Shown here one piece after another: positions 31,665 through 43,500 of a stretch of DNA of 64,000 nucleotides (within the stretch, counting starts at the first letter, position 1; each line of letters opens with the position of its first letter). A program made the translations under genes and the position numbers. This DNA comes from Peronospora farinosa (Eukaryota > Oomycota > Peronosporomycetes > Peronosporales > Peronosporaceae), in the NCBI GenBank assembly GCA_947646735.1, contig CANTFK010000966.1, forward strand, positions 62,001 through 126,000, written 5' to 3'. The notes beneath the pieces were generated by a model. That model worked only from the letters and a program-made list of their open reading frames with translations, was not told the DNA's origin and did no database searches.

Positions 31665-32832
31665 TTACAGGTGCCCAATTGCAAGAATTGGCGCTCATCG
31701 CTAGAGGTCTTCCGTCGTGATGCTCCTCCTCCCTTAATTGATGCATCCGGTGCGCGTCGCTGGATTGTCGACCAAATTGTCGATCACGAGGATCACAAGC
31801 CCCAGGCGCCGAGTAATGACTCAGCGCCCATGAAGAACCATGTCGATAAACATTACAGGGTTCGCTGGTTGGGATATCTCCCGGCGGACGATACATGGGA
31901 GCCATCGAGTACGCTGTCCTAAGATGTCCCGGACGTGATCGAGGACTATGAGTCCCGTAGAAATACTGTTATCGCGACCGACGCTGCCAGTTCCATCTCC
32001 GATCTCGCGAGCCGTAATACTCGCGAGCAACGAAACCACGACGACCTCCCGAGCGACTCCAAGACCAAGACCTATTACGAGGCTTGGGAGCATACGGATG
32101 ACGACTTCGGCTAGGTGAACGCCCTCGGCGATCGTAAGTACGCGCTCTCACTCGCCGTAGCTCGGACACCTGGAGCTTCGAAAGGCTTCTCTCATAACGG
32201 GCAATCCATGGACGAATATGATCGGGCATGCCTCGCGTACACACCAAGTCGTCCCATTCCTGCCGGAACGGTCGCGATCTGCCCATGTTGCACGTTGGAC
32301 ATCCCTCACGAATGTGGACGTAACAAAGGTGATACTCGTCACAAGCCATGCGACAGATGCATCGTCGCAGGTCGCCAATAGCTTGTCTGTCACGCGCTCC
32401 TCACGACCATCTAGCCAGGACGTGAAGGACGTTCCTTCACGTCGGCTCGCGTTCCAGCGCCTGCTGAAGGCACACCAGGGTCTCTGAAACGCATCGTCGG
32501 TATATGCGTTGTTCGTCTCTTTGCCTCTCACTGTACGGTATCGCGTGAAAAGGTCCTTCATGACTACCAGTGGCTCGGGTTCGACAGCACCTTCAAGACC
32601 ATACAAGCGTCACGCCTTCAAGTCCCCATCCATGACCTGAGGCGCCTGCTCTCTTCGAATTGTCGCTTGGTGTATCCAGTTCTGGTTGTCAGAGACATCG
32701 TTTCGTGGATGTCCAGGGTCCATGCTGCTCAGTTATGTCTAACTGAGCAGGTTCGAAGCTACGCCGTTGGTCGAGAAGAAACTTTCTGCAATTCGCGCCT
32801 ACGTTGAGGTAAGCGCAACTTAAAGAGGGGGG
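31665..32832 (+). mobile_element. Degenerate Ty3/gypsy element, 3' portion with chromodomain
   Basis: After the insert the pol frame of the plus-strand element resumes: VPNCKNWRSSLEVFRRDAPP, then a chromodomain with KHYRVRWLGYLPADDTWEP and DVPDVIEDYE, ending in TAG at 32112. Downstream, 32115-32381 encodes a short Cys-containing frame (CPCCTLDIPHECG, CDRC) of unknown meaning. A purine run AAAGAGGGGGG (32822-32832) looks like the polypurine tract that precedes a 3' LTR. Confidence 0.85.
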
Positions 32833-33154
32833 TGATGAAATGGGGCGATCTATCACATTAGGAGTTATAGGAATAATACATAATTACATATGTAGGCATA
32901 TGGCATTATTCGATTAACGGATACTGCGCGTCATTTTATTATTGGTTTATTATTGGGGTGCCAGACCCAATAATTAACCAATAGGAAGTTGACTTCCATA
33001 ATGAGTGGTTCCCATGAGCTAGGGAACATATTCGCACTTACTGCGAATTAAAAGTAAAACAAAAATAAAACAGAGTTATATTTACGAGTTAATTAAGAGC
33101 GCTTCCTCAACGCCCTTCTAGGGTTAGAGGGTAACGGGTCCTTAGCCCGTTACA
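32833..33154 (+). repeat. Candidate 3' LTR of the plus-strand gypsy relic
   Basis: The segment begins TGATGAAATGG right after the polypurine tract and ends ...CCCGTTACA, giving TG...CA ends. It is AT-rich. No matching 5' copy was found in the window, so the right end is a guess. Confidence 0.35.
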
Positions 33155-33273
33155 CAAAGGGTACAATCTTAATCAAAAAGTCGGAGTTCTAGACATGATG
33201 AAGGAGCACAGCCTCGATAGCACATTATGTACGTGTACCAATTACCTCGGACTAAAACGATACTAAAAATGCT

Positions 33274-33745
33274 ATGCTGGAATTAGTACTGAGTTCTGGA
33301 GGAGATGGGATCGCGGTGAAGGTTTTAGCCAATTGTGGGAATGTTTACATTGGATGGTGCACCAGACCTGATATGCTTTTGCGGTGCATAAGGCATCTCG
33401 AAGGACTCATTAACCCAAAATGGGAGATTGGAAGTTGGCTAAAAGAATTGCTATGTATCTGTCAGACACGAAAAAGTTGCGCCTCTCTATGGTTGTAAAA
33501 GAAGATAATTTAAAAGTTTTGCAAGTAATTGGGTATAGCGATGCAAAATGTGCTGCAGACAAGGGTAAAAGAAAATTGGTTACGGGTGTTTAAATTACTG
33601 TCGATCACATGCCGGTGAGCTGGATGTGTAAGAAACAAGGTGGAGTCTCGCTCTCGACTATGGAAGATGAATTTACGGCTGCGTCGACGATGACTCGAGA
33701 ACTTTTTGGCATTCGCGCCCAAACTCCTTACACCACATTTTACTA
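33274..33745 (+). pseudogene. Ty1/copia RNase H relic, plus strand
   Basis: Read across frames, it shows copia RNase H landmarks in order: TRPDMLL, NPKWE, KRIAMYLSDTKKLRL, VIGYSDAKCAADKGKRK, VSWMCKKQGGVSLSTMEDEFTAAS. Stops and shifts interrupt it. The 5' part of pol is missing. Confidence 0.8.
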
Positions 33746-33782
33746 TAAAATATCACAATTGTGATATTCCCTACACCACATT
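33728..33782. repeat. Perfect 20-bp palindrome flanked by direct repeats
   Basis: AATATCACAATTGTGATATT (33749-33768) is its own reverse complement. TACACCACATT occurs on both sides (near 33729 and 33772). It follows the copia relic, so it may be part of that element's LTR start. Confidence 0.75.
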
Positions 33783-35234
33783 AGATCGACGTACCACGCA
33801 AGCCGTCATAAAGGTGGTTACATCTTATAACACGCGCAGTCCCTCTGGCGACCGCGCACTCCATACAAACACGAAGCCTGTAAGGACATAAAAACGGACA
33901 TGTATACTAATATGCTGCATCCGCATAGCCAGACAATGTCGAGAGCATCACCACAGGTGGCAATCCCCTGATTCGAGCAAGCAACCGGCGTTGCTAACCA
34001 GACTTAGGTTTCACAAGACATTCTTCAATAACTATAGGTTAAATAGACTCGTCTGCTCTCTATATCAAGCACTGGCTCGAAAATAGCATGGCTGTGGAGT
34101 GAGCATATGATCATTGATCTGACCATTAAGGTAGACATAAAAGTTTCACCTTTCACTATGTTGGCGGATGTGAGAAGTCGTCACAGCTTTTTATAAAACG
34201 GAGCGTCCAACTGCGGTGTCGTGTGTATATTATAATCCATAATATTGACTCATTCTGGTTCTTCGAGTACCAAATGCTGAGTAGCTGGATAACATTTTCT
34301 CCAACCCATTCAAGTGAGATAGTTTTTGCCGCTTTCCGTTCGGACTTCACAAGATTAATTATACTAAACAAGAATGTTTGATTTTTTTTATATGTTTCCT
34401 CTTATCTGTGAAGTGCTCGAGCATGTACTGATTAATTCCTCTTTCCAGAAAAGTCCAAATTTATTTCTCATAAGCAGCGTAAGAATAAGCTGGCATTATC
34501 CGCTGATTTGCGTTATCAGCGTCTTTCGTGCACTCGTTCGGACTCATTCTTAAAATCTCTCTGAAGCCCCAAAGTGGATTTTTGACGCTCTTCGCTGATC
34601 AGGAGTCATTCATGCATCTTATAAAGTGAAGCATTCTCGACGCCAACAAATTACTAGACCTCGAATCTGCACCAGCTCATCAAGGACGACACGAACGACG
34701 ACATTCAAGCTTTGCGCGTTGACGATGAAGCGATACTTAAGAAGATAGGGGTCTATCTATCAACTTTGACCTAGCGCTGAAGAATTTGTTAAAGAAAGCT
34801 GCCCACGAGGATGTCAAAGCTACTAGATCTACCGAAGCTACTAGAGCTTCCAAAGCTGCAGAATCTTCAAGAGTTCCCGAATCTTCCAAAGCTGCAGAAG
34901 CTGTCAGAGTTGTCGACCAAAAGCTAACTCGGATAAAGATGTCGAAGTACGACATCGAGGATTCGATTTAGTTGTTACGGCCGGAGTAAAATTCGTAAGG
35001 GTACAGCTCACGGATTGCTTGATCAAGGCATTTGCTTCCAGCAATATAATAAGTGTTGCTCTAGAAATATGGAAAGATCGAGGACGAAGTCTTTCCGATC
35101 GTAGTACCATGAATCGGATTATTAACGCCCTTAACCGGCGATGTTGATTGATGCCTAATTGTTAGGTAGCTACCCGCAAGGCCGCTGATGTCAGAGCTGC
35201 CGAAGCTGCCATAGCTGAGAAGCATGTAGACTCT
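33783..35234. other. No intact gene; short low-complexity frame at 34786-34971
   Basis: Mostly AT-rich. The frame 34786-34971 encodes an Ala/Ser/Glu-rich peptide (SSKAAE-type 15-bp periodicity) and a related stretch KAADVRAAEAA occurs near 35174-35206. I cannot assign either; they may belong to a decayed gag. Confidence 0.4.
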
Positions 35235-37230
35235 ACTATCGTGTCCCTTGGTGAAATTCCACTTGCTTACGCATAAAGTGATATTGAGTGTCGTTTTGCT
35301 TTGTGAACTTGTGAAATTCGGGATTCTCGGCCAACGCAATCTAGCCTGGTTGTCTTCGAAGTATAAAGTCGGTGCATTATTGGTAGATTTGCCAAGCTCG
35401 CTCTTGAGTCACCATATCTTAGGTGGCCTCGGATAGCGTCATGTACTCTGCTTCGGTCGACGAGAGTGCCGCCGAGGGGTCATCAGCTGCGTAAGGCTAG
35501 CTTGTAAACTTGCAGAGTGTTAGTAAAATGAGAAACGTATTATTCAACAACCGGCAAGACCTATCATGCATAACCTAACGGATATGCATAGTAAAACTCG
35601 TCCACCAACTGTCCAATTATCTGCCATTTTCCCATGCCAACTGCCATGTCACAACCCATCCAATGACAGTCGTATCCATTTATCAACCCTCAGTTGGCCA
35701 GCATGGCATACACCCCATGAAGCACTAGACCTATAGCGGAATGATTACAAAACCTGACTTGATCATTCACCTCCAAACGCTGTGTATATTCCCGTTTATT
35801 TCTGGCTAGGATTGCGTCAAACTGTCTTTTCAGCAGCTTGCTACGTAAAGTTGTCGAGTGATCATGTCTTGTCCATATAACAGCAGTCTACGGGAAGCAT
35901 GTAGGATGCTATGATAGCTGATTCGGATGACAAAGGCTTCATAGTGAATGGCTTTTGTTCGTTATACGCCTTCGTAACAATCCCAGTTAAACGTGTTGGA
36001 ATGTGATGACCTTGGCCGATACCGGAATAACACCACGCACAGGAAAGGCCACGGCCTGTCCGGCAGCACACGACAGGCGATGACCAGCACCTGAGAGGTT
36101 ACAGTGGCCACTTGGTGGTTAAATATGAGCAAGTTGCTCTACCGCACATGTGCTCCACTCGCGAGTACAAGTCCTCTTTTATTCTCTATTTTCTCCTAAT
36201 CAATACTTACATCTGTCTTTTACCTCGCCATGATCCTTCTTCGACTTCCTTAAACCAACCTTTAATCAGTACGAGCGCTATTTCTTTCTACGTCAGCACA
36301 TTAAGCATGAAAACGTACATAGTTGTGCTGCGACGCGACTCTATGTCACCGGCTCAGTCGGCATACAAGTAATTGTACAGCAAACGATCAATGTAATCTT
36401 CGTCGCGTTTTTCAAACACAAGTCCGTGCGTCAGTATACCGAAAACGAGCTTGAATCCTTTCTATGTGCTGGACACGACTGCCACAGCAAGGTCTGGTCG
36501 AGTCGCCATCATTAGGTTACACACGGCAACGTCATTACGGTATGCCTTGCATGGATTCGTCGTGATTGCAGCCATTATGGCACATCATTCTGGCCAACTT
36601 GAGTCATGGAGCATGTGGCATCTTTACTGGCTTACACTCTTGCATACCAACTTTTTCAGAATCGTGTAAAAAAATGCTCTGCTGCATACCCACCGTGGCA
36701 AGTTATGGCTGCGCGATATCTCCATGCCGAGATAGGGCTTCACTTTAGCAAGGCTGGAATCTTCAAACTGGTTGCTGAGAAAGCTCTTGATTGTCGACCT
36801 TTTATCGAGTCGGAGTTGCACGCAATGATTTTAAGATACCGCCATTGCGCATAACATCTACGCAGTAATTAGAGTCACCCTTGTTAGATTCAATCGATCA
36901 TGATATCGGTGATGTCTGATTTCATATCACTGGTGCTACAATGAGTCTGTACAGCGATCTTGCACATAAAGTCGACCTCATTATGTCGAATAAGCATTCC
37001 TCTCAAGCTTTTTCTAAAAGATCGTTTCGTTACGCGTGGAAAACGCGGTCTTGACGTCCTTCTGCGTAGCAGCAATTTGTACTTGGCTGCGAGTGTTGCA
37101 CAACTCATTATTAAAGCAAAAATGGCTCTGGTCTCGAGAATTTTAGCTCTATTCACTTCCGCGATACTGTTAACTTGGTCGTGGTGCATCCAATAAAAAA
37201 AGTAGCAGCGTGCTAAAACTTCCATCTAGC
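35235..37230 (-). pseudogene. Ty1/copia pol relic, minus strand, in two pieces
   Basis: From right to left: RT core remnant (37225-36900, around AIFALIMSCATLAAKYKLLL), RT end (36821-36624, STIKSFLSNQFE and YLGMEISRSHNL), RNase H start (about 36520-36270, MMATRPDLAVAVV, then AGDIESRRSTT and VFMLN), then after a gap of about 800 bp the RNase H end (about 35460-35235, STEAEYMTLSEAT and ENPEFHKFTKQND...YHFMRKQVE). Many stops. The unrelated stretch at about 35465-36250 may be an insertion. Confidence 0.75.
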
Positions 37231-38846
37231 GTTTCCTCTCGTTTGTAATCGTCCCGGACTTTGTGGAATGCGACAATAGCCACAGATCTTATGAGCAAAT
37301 ACTACCAAGTACACCGACAAATCACTGGAAGTACCTCAAGCATCTCAGTGAAGCTTGACCAGCATTAATATCTCGACCGCTGGGCTGAAGACAGGAGTGT
37401 GTAACCGCGTTCATCTGGATAGCTCCACTGTATCATGGGAAGCGAAACAACGTGCGTTGTTGTTCTGGCACCTGCGTCATTCTTATCGTCCATGGTAGCG
37501 GCTGGTGGACATCATTACAAAGCCGATTGCAGCACATTAGATCGTCGAACTGAGGACGAGGCTCGGCATCAAGACCGCTGTTATGAACAGTGAGAGTGGT
37601 GTTAAGACAGACCACACGTCAGTAATTCGGCCGGCTGATAGCATACATGGTATCAGCGCGTCTTAAAACGCTCTCAGCGTGAGCTACATCTCAGGTAGGT
37701 ATGTCGAGACGAATCCAGCGATTATCCTGTAAGGAATACAATATATATTTAATCATTTTTAAGCTCAACATATGTTTTTATAACAAAAGTAACATTTGCT
37801 CGTGGTGTTCGGTCACTTCCCAAACGACAGCCAAGTGCGACAAGATTTAGAGACATAGATTGGTGAACCGGCTCCCCTCAAACCTTTTTTGCACGGGAAG
37901 TTCCACATAGTGGGTTCAAGAAGGAATGTCAAAGGGGAGGAAAGGGTCTTGTCCTCGCTGCGCGTGCGCTTTGGGAGGTAGCACAACCGGTGACTCGAGA
38001 GAGGAGCGGTCCTCAGTTTATCCCAGGGTATTGGGAGTGGCATCGACAAAATATATATTCACCCTACACCCCAAAGCCACTTCCAACCATTCGCGATCTG
38101 TCAAGCCGCCGGCTTCGCCGAGCACGAGCCATGGTACCACGAAGCGAACACTGTCCAGGGGGATTGTCCCGTGACGTCCGAAGTATCGAGCTAGCAGAAC
38201 TAGCGAGAAGAAGTACAAACGCGTAATGGTATAGGGATGAGGTACTGATGATTCCATTATATCGCTACCTTCCGATAAATATACCTTATATGCATCATCA
38301 TCTCCGTACGGTCGGTCTCCAAACGCTTATCGTGGAACGACAAATATCAGCTTTTTTTGCATTGTTTCGCTTCGCCTTTACAAATCTTTCTTGCAATTTA
38401 AATTTCGTTACTTCTGAAAGCCTCAGCAAGTGCATCTCATAGCAGCGTACCTGCTCCAATTTGTCACGGCCTCTACATAATCATTCTTCATTCTTCTAGG
38501 TCACAAAAAGACTTCTTTTATTTAGTCAGATTCTGGTGCAAAACAGAGAAGCTCTCTTCTTTGAAAGTAAATTGCTAGCAGACCACGGTACCTATGTCAT
38601 TGTTGCGGCTTGCGAAAAGAAACAGTTTCGACACAACCTGGTAGGATGGAGACGTCAATTTTGGGCGGGCACTTTACATCTGCCCCCACTACGCAGACAC
38701 ACACCTACCTGTACCTACAAAAGACTTTCGGCGTAACTGTGTAGATAGTTGCAATGTAAGACTAATCCCGCTAAGATTTAAGCCATAGTAAATAGACCAG
38801 TGACCACACAATCAAACTATAGGTGTAATTGTGTGGTCTCTTTGAG
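37231..38846. other. No recognisable gene
   Basis: Short open frames on both strands (for example minus 38018-38257 and 37813-38049, plus 37926-38174) have no family similarity that I can see and no clear start context. Probably transposon debris. Confidence 0.4.
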
Positions 38847-38985
38847 TCTAAAGCTGCAGAGAAGGACTACCCAGTTCGTGATAAGGAGCTGCTTGCAATG
38901 AAGTATGCTCTCGTCAAATTTAGAGTTCATCTGTTTGGCTTCAAGCCGTCTCTGATTTATACGGATCGCCATCCAGTAGCTTGAT
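38847..38985 (+). pseudogene. Ty3/gypsy RNase H fragment
   Basis: A single frame reads KAAEKDYPVRDKELLAMKYA and KFRVHLFGFKPSLIYTDRHP before a stop. This matches the EKE/TDH part of gypsy RNase H and resembles the stretch near 17150-17250 of the larger relic. Confidence 0.8.
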
Positions 38986-39464
38986 CTTGTAGTCAAATGT
39001 GTACCTTCTGCATGGCTTTAGGATGCCCTCCCGTACTCGAAACTCTCGTAGCTATCTGCATCTGAACAAATTAATCACCAAGCTCTTAGACTTAAATAGA
39101 CGAGTAAATGTGTCCCACACAATTCAGACTATCAAGCTGAGAAAGCTACGAATGATGTCGGAAGATGTGTTCTTCCGCTCAGCATTTGGTCGAGCATTCG
39201 GACATCAATCCGTACGGGCGGTGGCTTCACACATCTTCCGTTGCATGCGATCCCGGCGCGGTATTTTCACACATTTTCCGTTGTATACGATCCCCGAGCA
39301 ATGGTTACATAATTAGTAGTAATTCCTCTAGGTAACGAGCAGCCCGTGGTATGACATTACCAGTCTATGACATCACCAGACACCCAGAGCTACTATCATT
39401 CATTCAAAATTACCGACCATCGTGCTAGTGATACAGATGAAGAAATCTCACAGCACATTCGTAA
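38986..39464. other. No recognisable gene
   Basis: A 105-residue frame (38999-39316) lacks similarity. It contains a short direct repeat (GTGGCTTCACACATCTTCCGTTG-like, near 39220 and 39270). Confidence 0.35.
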
Positions 39465-39785
39465 ATGCCTTTCCGATACATATGCTTCGTTCTCATTTTT
39501 GCCTTCTTCGGCAGAGGTTCCTCTTTGGCACAAACTCTGCAGCAAACACCACGCCTTAAACCGCGGCGTGTCATTCTGATCAGATTGAACACGAACAAGG
39601 AATCCACAACTTCGGAAGAGAATCCGACCCACCAAGGATGGAAGGTAACCACACCAGCGACAAACGACGCTCCGGCTGAAACGACCACACTCGAGATGAA
39701 AAGTTTTGTGGTGGCAATGCGCGCGATTGGCTACGATGATGTGGACAGTTTCAAAGCCTCGCCATACGGAAGAGGCGGCACATGA
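39465..39785 (+). CDS. Small secreted protein candidate
   Basis: A 106-residue ORF starts with ATG and a good signal peptide: MPFRYICFVLIFAFF then a small-residue segment GSSLA before QT as the likely cleavage site. The mature part is short, Arg-containing then Thr/Glu-rich (PRRVILIRLNTNKESTTSEE). It lacks a canonical RXLR motif, although RLNT followed by SEE loosely recalls a degenerate RXLR-EER layout of oomycete effectors. No Cys pattern, no transmembrane helix after the signal. It sits in the gene-poor transposon block, a typical place for oomycete effectors, but also a place where chance ORFs are common. Confidence 0.4.
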   Translation: MPFRYICFVLIFAFFGRGSSLAQTLQQTPRLKPRRVILIRLNTNKESTTSEENPTHQGWKVTTPATNDAPAETTTLEMKSFVVAMRAIGYDDVDSFKASPYGRGGT

Positions 39786-40140
39786 GAGACAAGACCGTGG
39801 AATGACGGGGAGCTAAAAGTGCATCATACTGAGTATATACTTTGTAATGTACCACTCATCGCTCAAGCAGTCTCTGTGGCACGTGGAGATCTAGCGAATG
39901 ATAGCCCGATGGCCGCTTGCCCAACACAGGAGCTACAAATTTGATTTAGAAAATAAAGAGAAATAAAGAGCTACAGTTTATTTTGCAATAGTTGCATAAA
40001 TATTGAACTATTTTTCCTTATATTTGTATCGCATCTTGATTTTTGACAATATTGTTTATCCACATTGTCGTTGAAGTCCTACGTAGCTCCAGTTGTTATG
40101 AAAAGATTGCAGCGTTCGTAATCGTCCAAATTCCCCACCG
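39786..40140. other. Upstream region of copy B
   Basis: AT-rich sequence with a small duplication (GAAATAAAGA twice near 39951-39968). No gene. It shows no visible similarity to the region upstream of copy A, and lacks the 25-bp repeats. Confidence 0.5.
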
Positions 40141-40495
40141 ATGGAGAATAAAGTGAAGAGCTCTTTTCAACGAGACCCCCTCAAGATCGATAACAGCAGT
40201 GCAGCCTCTAGTCAGTCTCCGTCACAGCCACTAGATTACGTATCTATAACACCTGCTTGTGATTATCCAGGAGCGCATGTTGCTGGTAAAGGCGACTGGA
40301 GACCGACACAAGGCGGCGGCCGACACAATGTACGTCGCTTTACTTTATATCACGGTTTTATTCGACTGTTTTAACTGATACGTATTTGTTACTGTGTTAC
40401 TACGATTGATGTTGCTGGAAAATAGTCCCCACTGTATGGTAGACATCGTAAACGTCCGTCCTCTTCGTCTATAGACAGCAAAGAAAGCGAAATAG

Positions 40496-40535
<40 letters not shown>

Positions 40536-43500
40536 ATTCCAACAGACACCCAAACTGGCTCCAGTCTCCTCCTCTTCCTCTCTGGAATGTGCAAGTATCA
40601 CTGGTCTATCGGTACAACCTCTACGGACGCTACAAAGGAGCAGATCAATGCACAATAACTGGGAACAAGATGCAGCTCCACAGAAGAGAATAGAGCTGTC
40701 TAGTAGTCGAGCAGGTTTGGGCTCACGGGCAAACAGTTCGGAGAATGTGTTGACGTCAACTTCTTCATTAGTTTATGATGACAAAGAGAATGGACCACGG
40801 TCATGTCCAACAACTTTTAACGATGGGAACCGACACAAGATCTCGCTTAGTAAAAGACGACAACCTCGGGGTGGTGAATTGATTGTATCCAAGCTGCAAC
40901 CGACGCGCGATAATGTGAACAACATGTTGACTTATGTGCACGAACTGCAAATGTCAGAGGCGAGTCTACGCAAAGAGTTGTTGAAAACAAAGCGTCGTAC
41001 AGAAGAAGAACTAAACCAGTCGCTGTTAAAGCTCAGCGAACTACAACGCACGATGCAAGAAGTGGAGTGGGATCGAAAGCGATCGCGACGGAGGTTGGAA
41101 AAAAAGGAGCAACGTATTCGGGAGCTTGCAGCCAAGTTAGAAAGGGCGGAGACGACACAACATAGGGCCAGACCTGGCCGGAGGAATATCTTCTCTATTG
41201 ATGGACTACCGCAAATTGCCGAAGAAGATACGTTATATAATGAGACAGAGCCGTTGCCAACAGATCAGCCCATACCTCCCCAAGAATCAAAACGGTTGGA
41301 GGACTTATCAGAAACGCCTCCAGCCCTCACAGTGGAAGCACTTTTGCCTCCCTCACAGCAAAATCAACTTTCGAAACCCATTCTGCACCCGATCGAGACT
41401 AGCAAAGATAAGTCCACTCAGTCTGCAATTATCTCACCACGATCGCCTAATCGCCCACTTTGGGATCCATGGGCTTCAGGAGGCACCGCTTCGATGAAAG
41501 ATTTGCCACCAATATTCACGATAGGATCAACAGGATTCGATCCTGAGGTGACATCGGTCGCAGTGTATGGTACAACCATGGTTGAAGATTACGAGCTGAA
41601 GTCAGTACTATTGTCCCCGCGGCAAGGACAGGATCTACTTGACAATTCAAGCAATGTGTGTCAAGAGGATAATGATCAACAGCAGAAACGTGCGTCGCCG
41701 GCGCTGCCGCTCGATCAGCATGAAGGTGTGTCGTTTGCAACACTGAACTCTAGTCCAGTTATAAGGACTGACTCATTGCTCCCGCCGCCGCCACATTCGC
41801 ACCAGCAAAACTGTAGTCCGCCGGAAAAACAGGTTGCAGCTCATGAACAGATGCTAGAAAATATGGCGATTATGGAGCTTTCGTCGCAATACGACGCGAC
41901 AGTACCTCCGAGCATGTCACTGGTACCTAATGTCGGAGCAATGTCTCCGATCCGGGTGGATCCAAACGAACAGCAGGATACAAACACCGCCAATGACGAT
42001 AGCGAGTTTGATGTGTGGAATGGGTTTCCAGACCAGCAAGACGTGCACATAAGCGCAGCAGGAGTTGCGACAGGTAAAGAGGATTCGTCTCCGACTTCTG
42101 TAGTTACAGACTTGCCATTGCAGTCACCATTACAAGCATCGCCATGCGTTCCATATACCCAATTCAATGCCACTGACCCATCCGAGGAAATGTCTTCTCA
42201 GCTTTTCCCGCCGTCAAAGGTTCAGCCTAATCGCGTTGCCTCCGCTTCCCGAGATATGATCGAAGTTGTACAATCAAAGCCTGTGTCTTTGGAGACGTTG
42301 CTGGTAGACTTCTTCACGGAGGTAGACAATAAACGACTGAAGATGGCGAAGGTTTATGGGAAGCGATATGCAGGCCGCGAAAAGTGGCTGTTTGCTGAGT
42401 TGTCGAAGCGATATGGTGCAACAAAAGTGGCAGCGTTGAAGTTTCGATTCGACGATGGAAGTGGTGGCAGTACTTCCGCTGTCACCAACCACTGCAAGGG
42501 CAGCAATGATCCTCACGCAAGTAATTCGTCTAATGTCTCGACACACGCAAAGGCAGGGCGTCAAGTTCACCCTCGGCATCCGCCTACGCCTGCCAGCAAT
42601 GTAGACCTTAGTGCTGGTGCCGGTGTATCTTCAGTGGCTTCTTCCGTTGCCCCGTTTCAGGAAAAGGACGAGTCGCGCTCTCAGATACGACAGGTTGCCG
42701 AAGAAATTAACACCGGTTCGAGTCCGAGCAAACAAACTTCTGCAAACTCTATTTCACCTCAGAAGTGTCCGACTGGAAGCAACATCTCTTCGCTGTCTGG
42801 CCCTCCACCGTCGCTCCCAACCTTGCAAGAGACTGGCGAAGGAGACAATGCGACTGCTGTTGGCACGGACGGCGCAACTTTCAGGAGTGGGCCTGCCCGA
42901 AGAACCCGACATGGAGAGCCGACCAGTCAATTCAATCAGCTATCTTCCCGCCCTCAGACTGAGAACAGTAACACTCCGCCTGTAGGTCTCCGACAGCGCC
43001 ACCAATTGTCTGCCGGCAGCCAAACAAGTACTGGCGTCGAACGTCCTGATGTGACCTTAGAGGGTTTGCTAAAGGAACTGTACAAGACCCACCAACCTGA
43101 TAAGCTGAAAAACGTCTCCATCGTTGCAAAGCAGTACGCTGGCAGAGAGCGTGAGCTTGTTGGGTTGTTGAAGGGAAAGTATGGAGTACTGAGCGTGAAA
43201 CGGTTGGAAGAAAACCTGGACAGTCTGGAGCGTACCCACCGTGCTCACATGAGCAAAAACGGTACCAGGAAGAAGCGAGGCTGCTTTGTTCGAACGGTCT
43301 CACTGGTGTTTTGGTTCACAGTACTGCTGAATTTCTCGTTTGGAGCTGTTTTTGTCAGCTTTGTCGTGTTGAATGCGTGGGGGTGCCGCTCTTTTGACAG
43401 TGAGGAACAAGAGCTGGAAGCTGCTGGCGATTGTCTTCCGCTGAAGAAGGAGCTGGAGACTTTCACGTACGAGCGCATAGCTACCTACGTGGTCCAGTCG

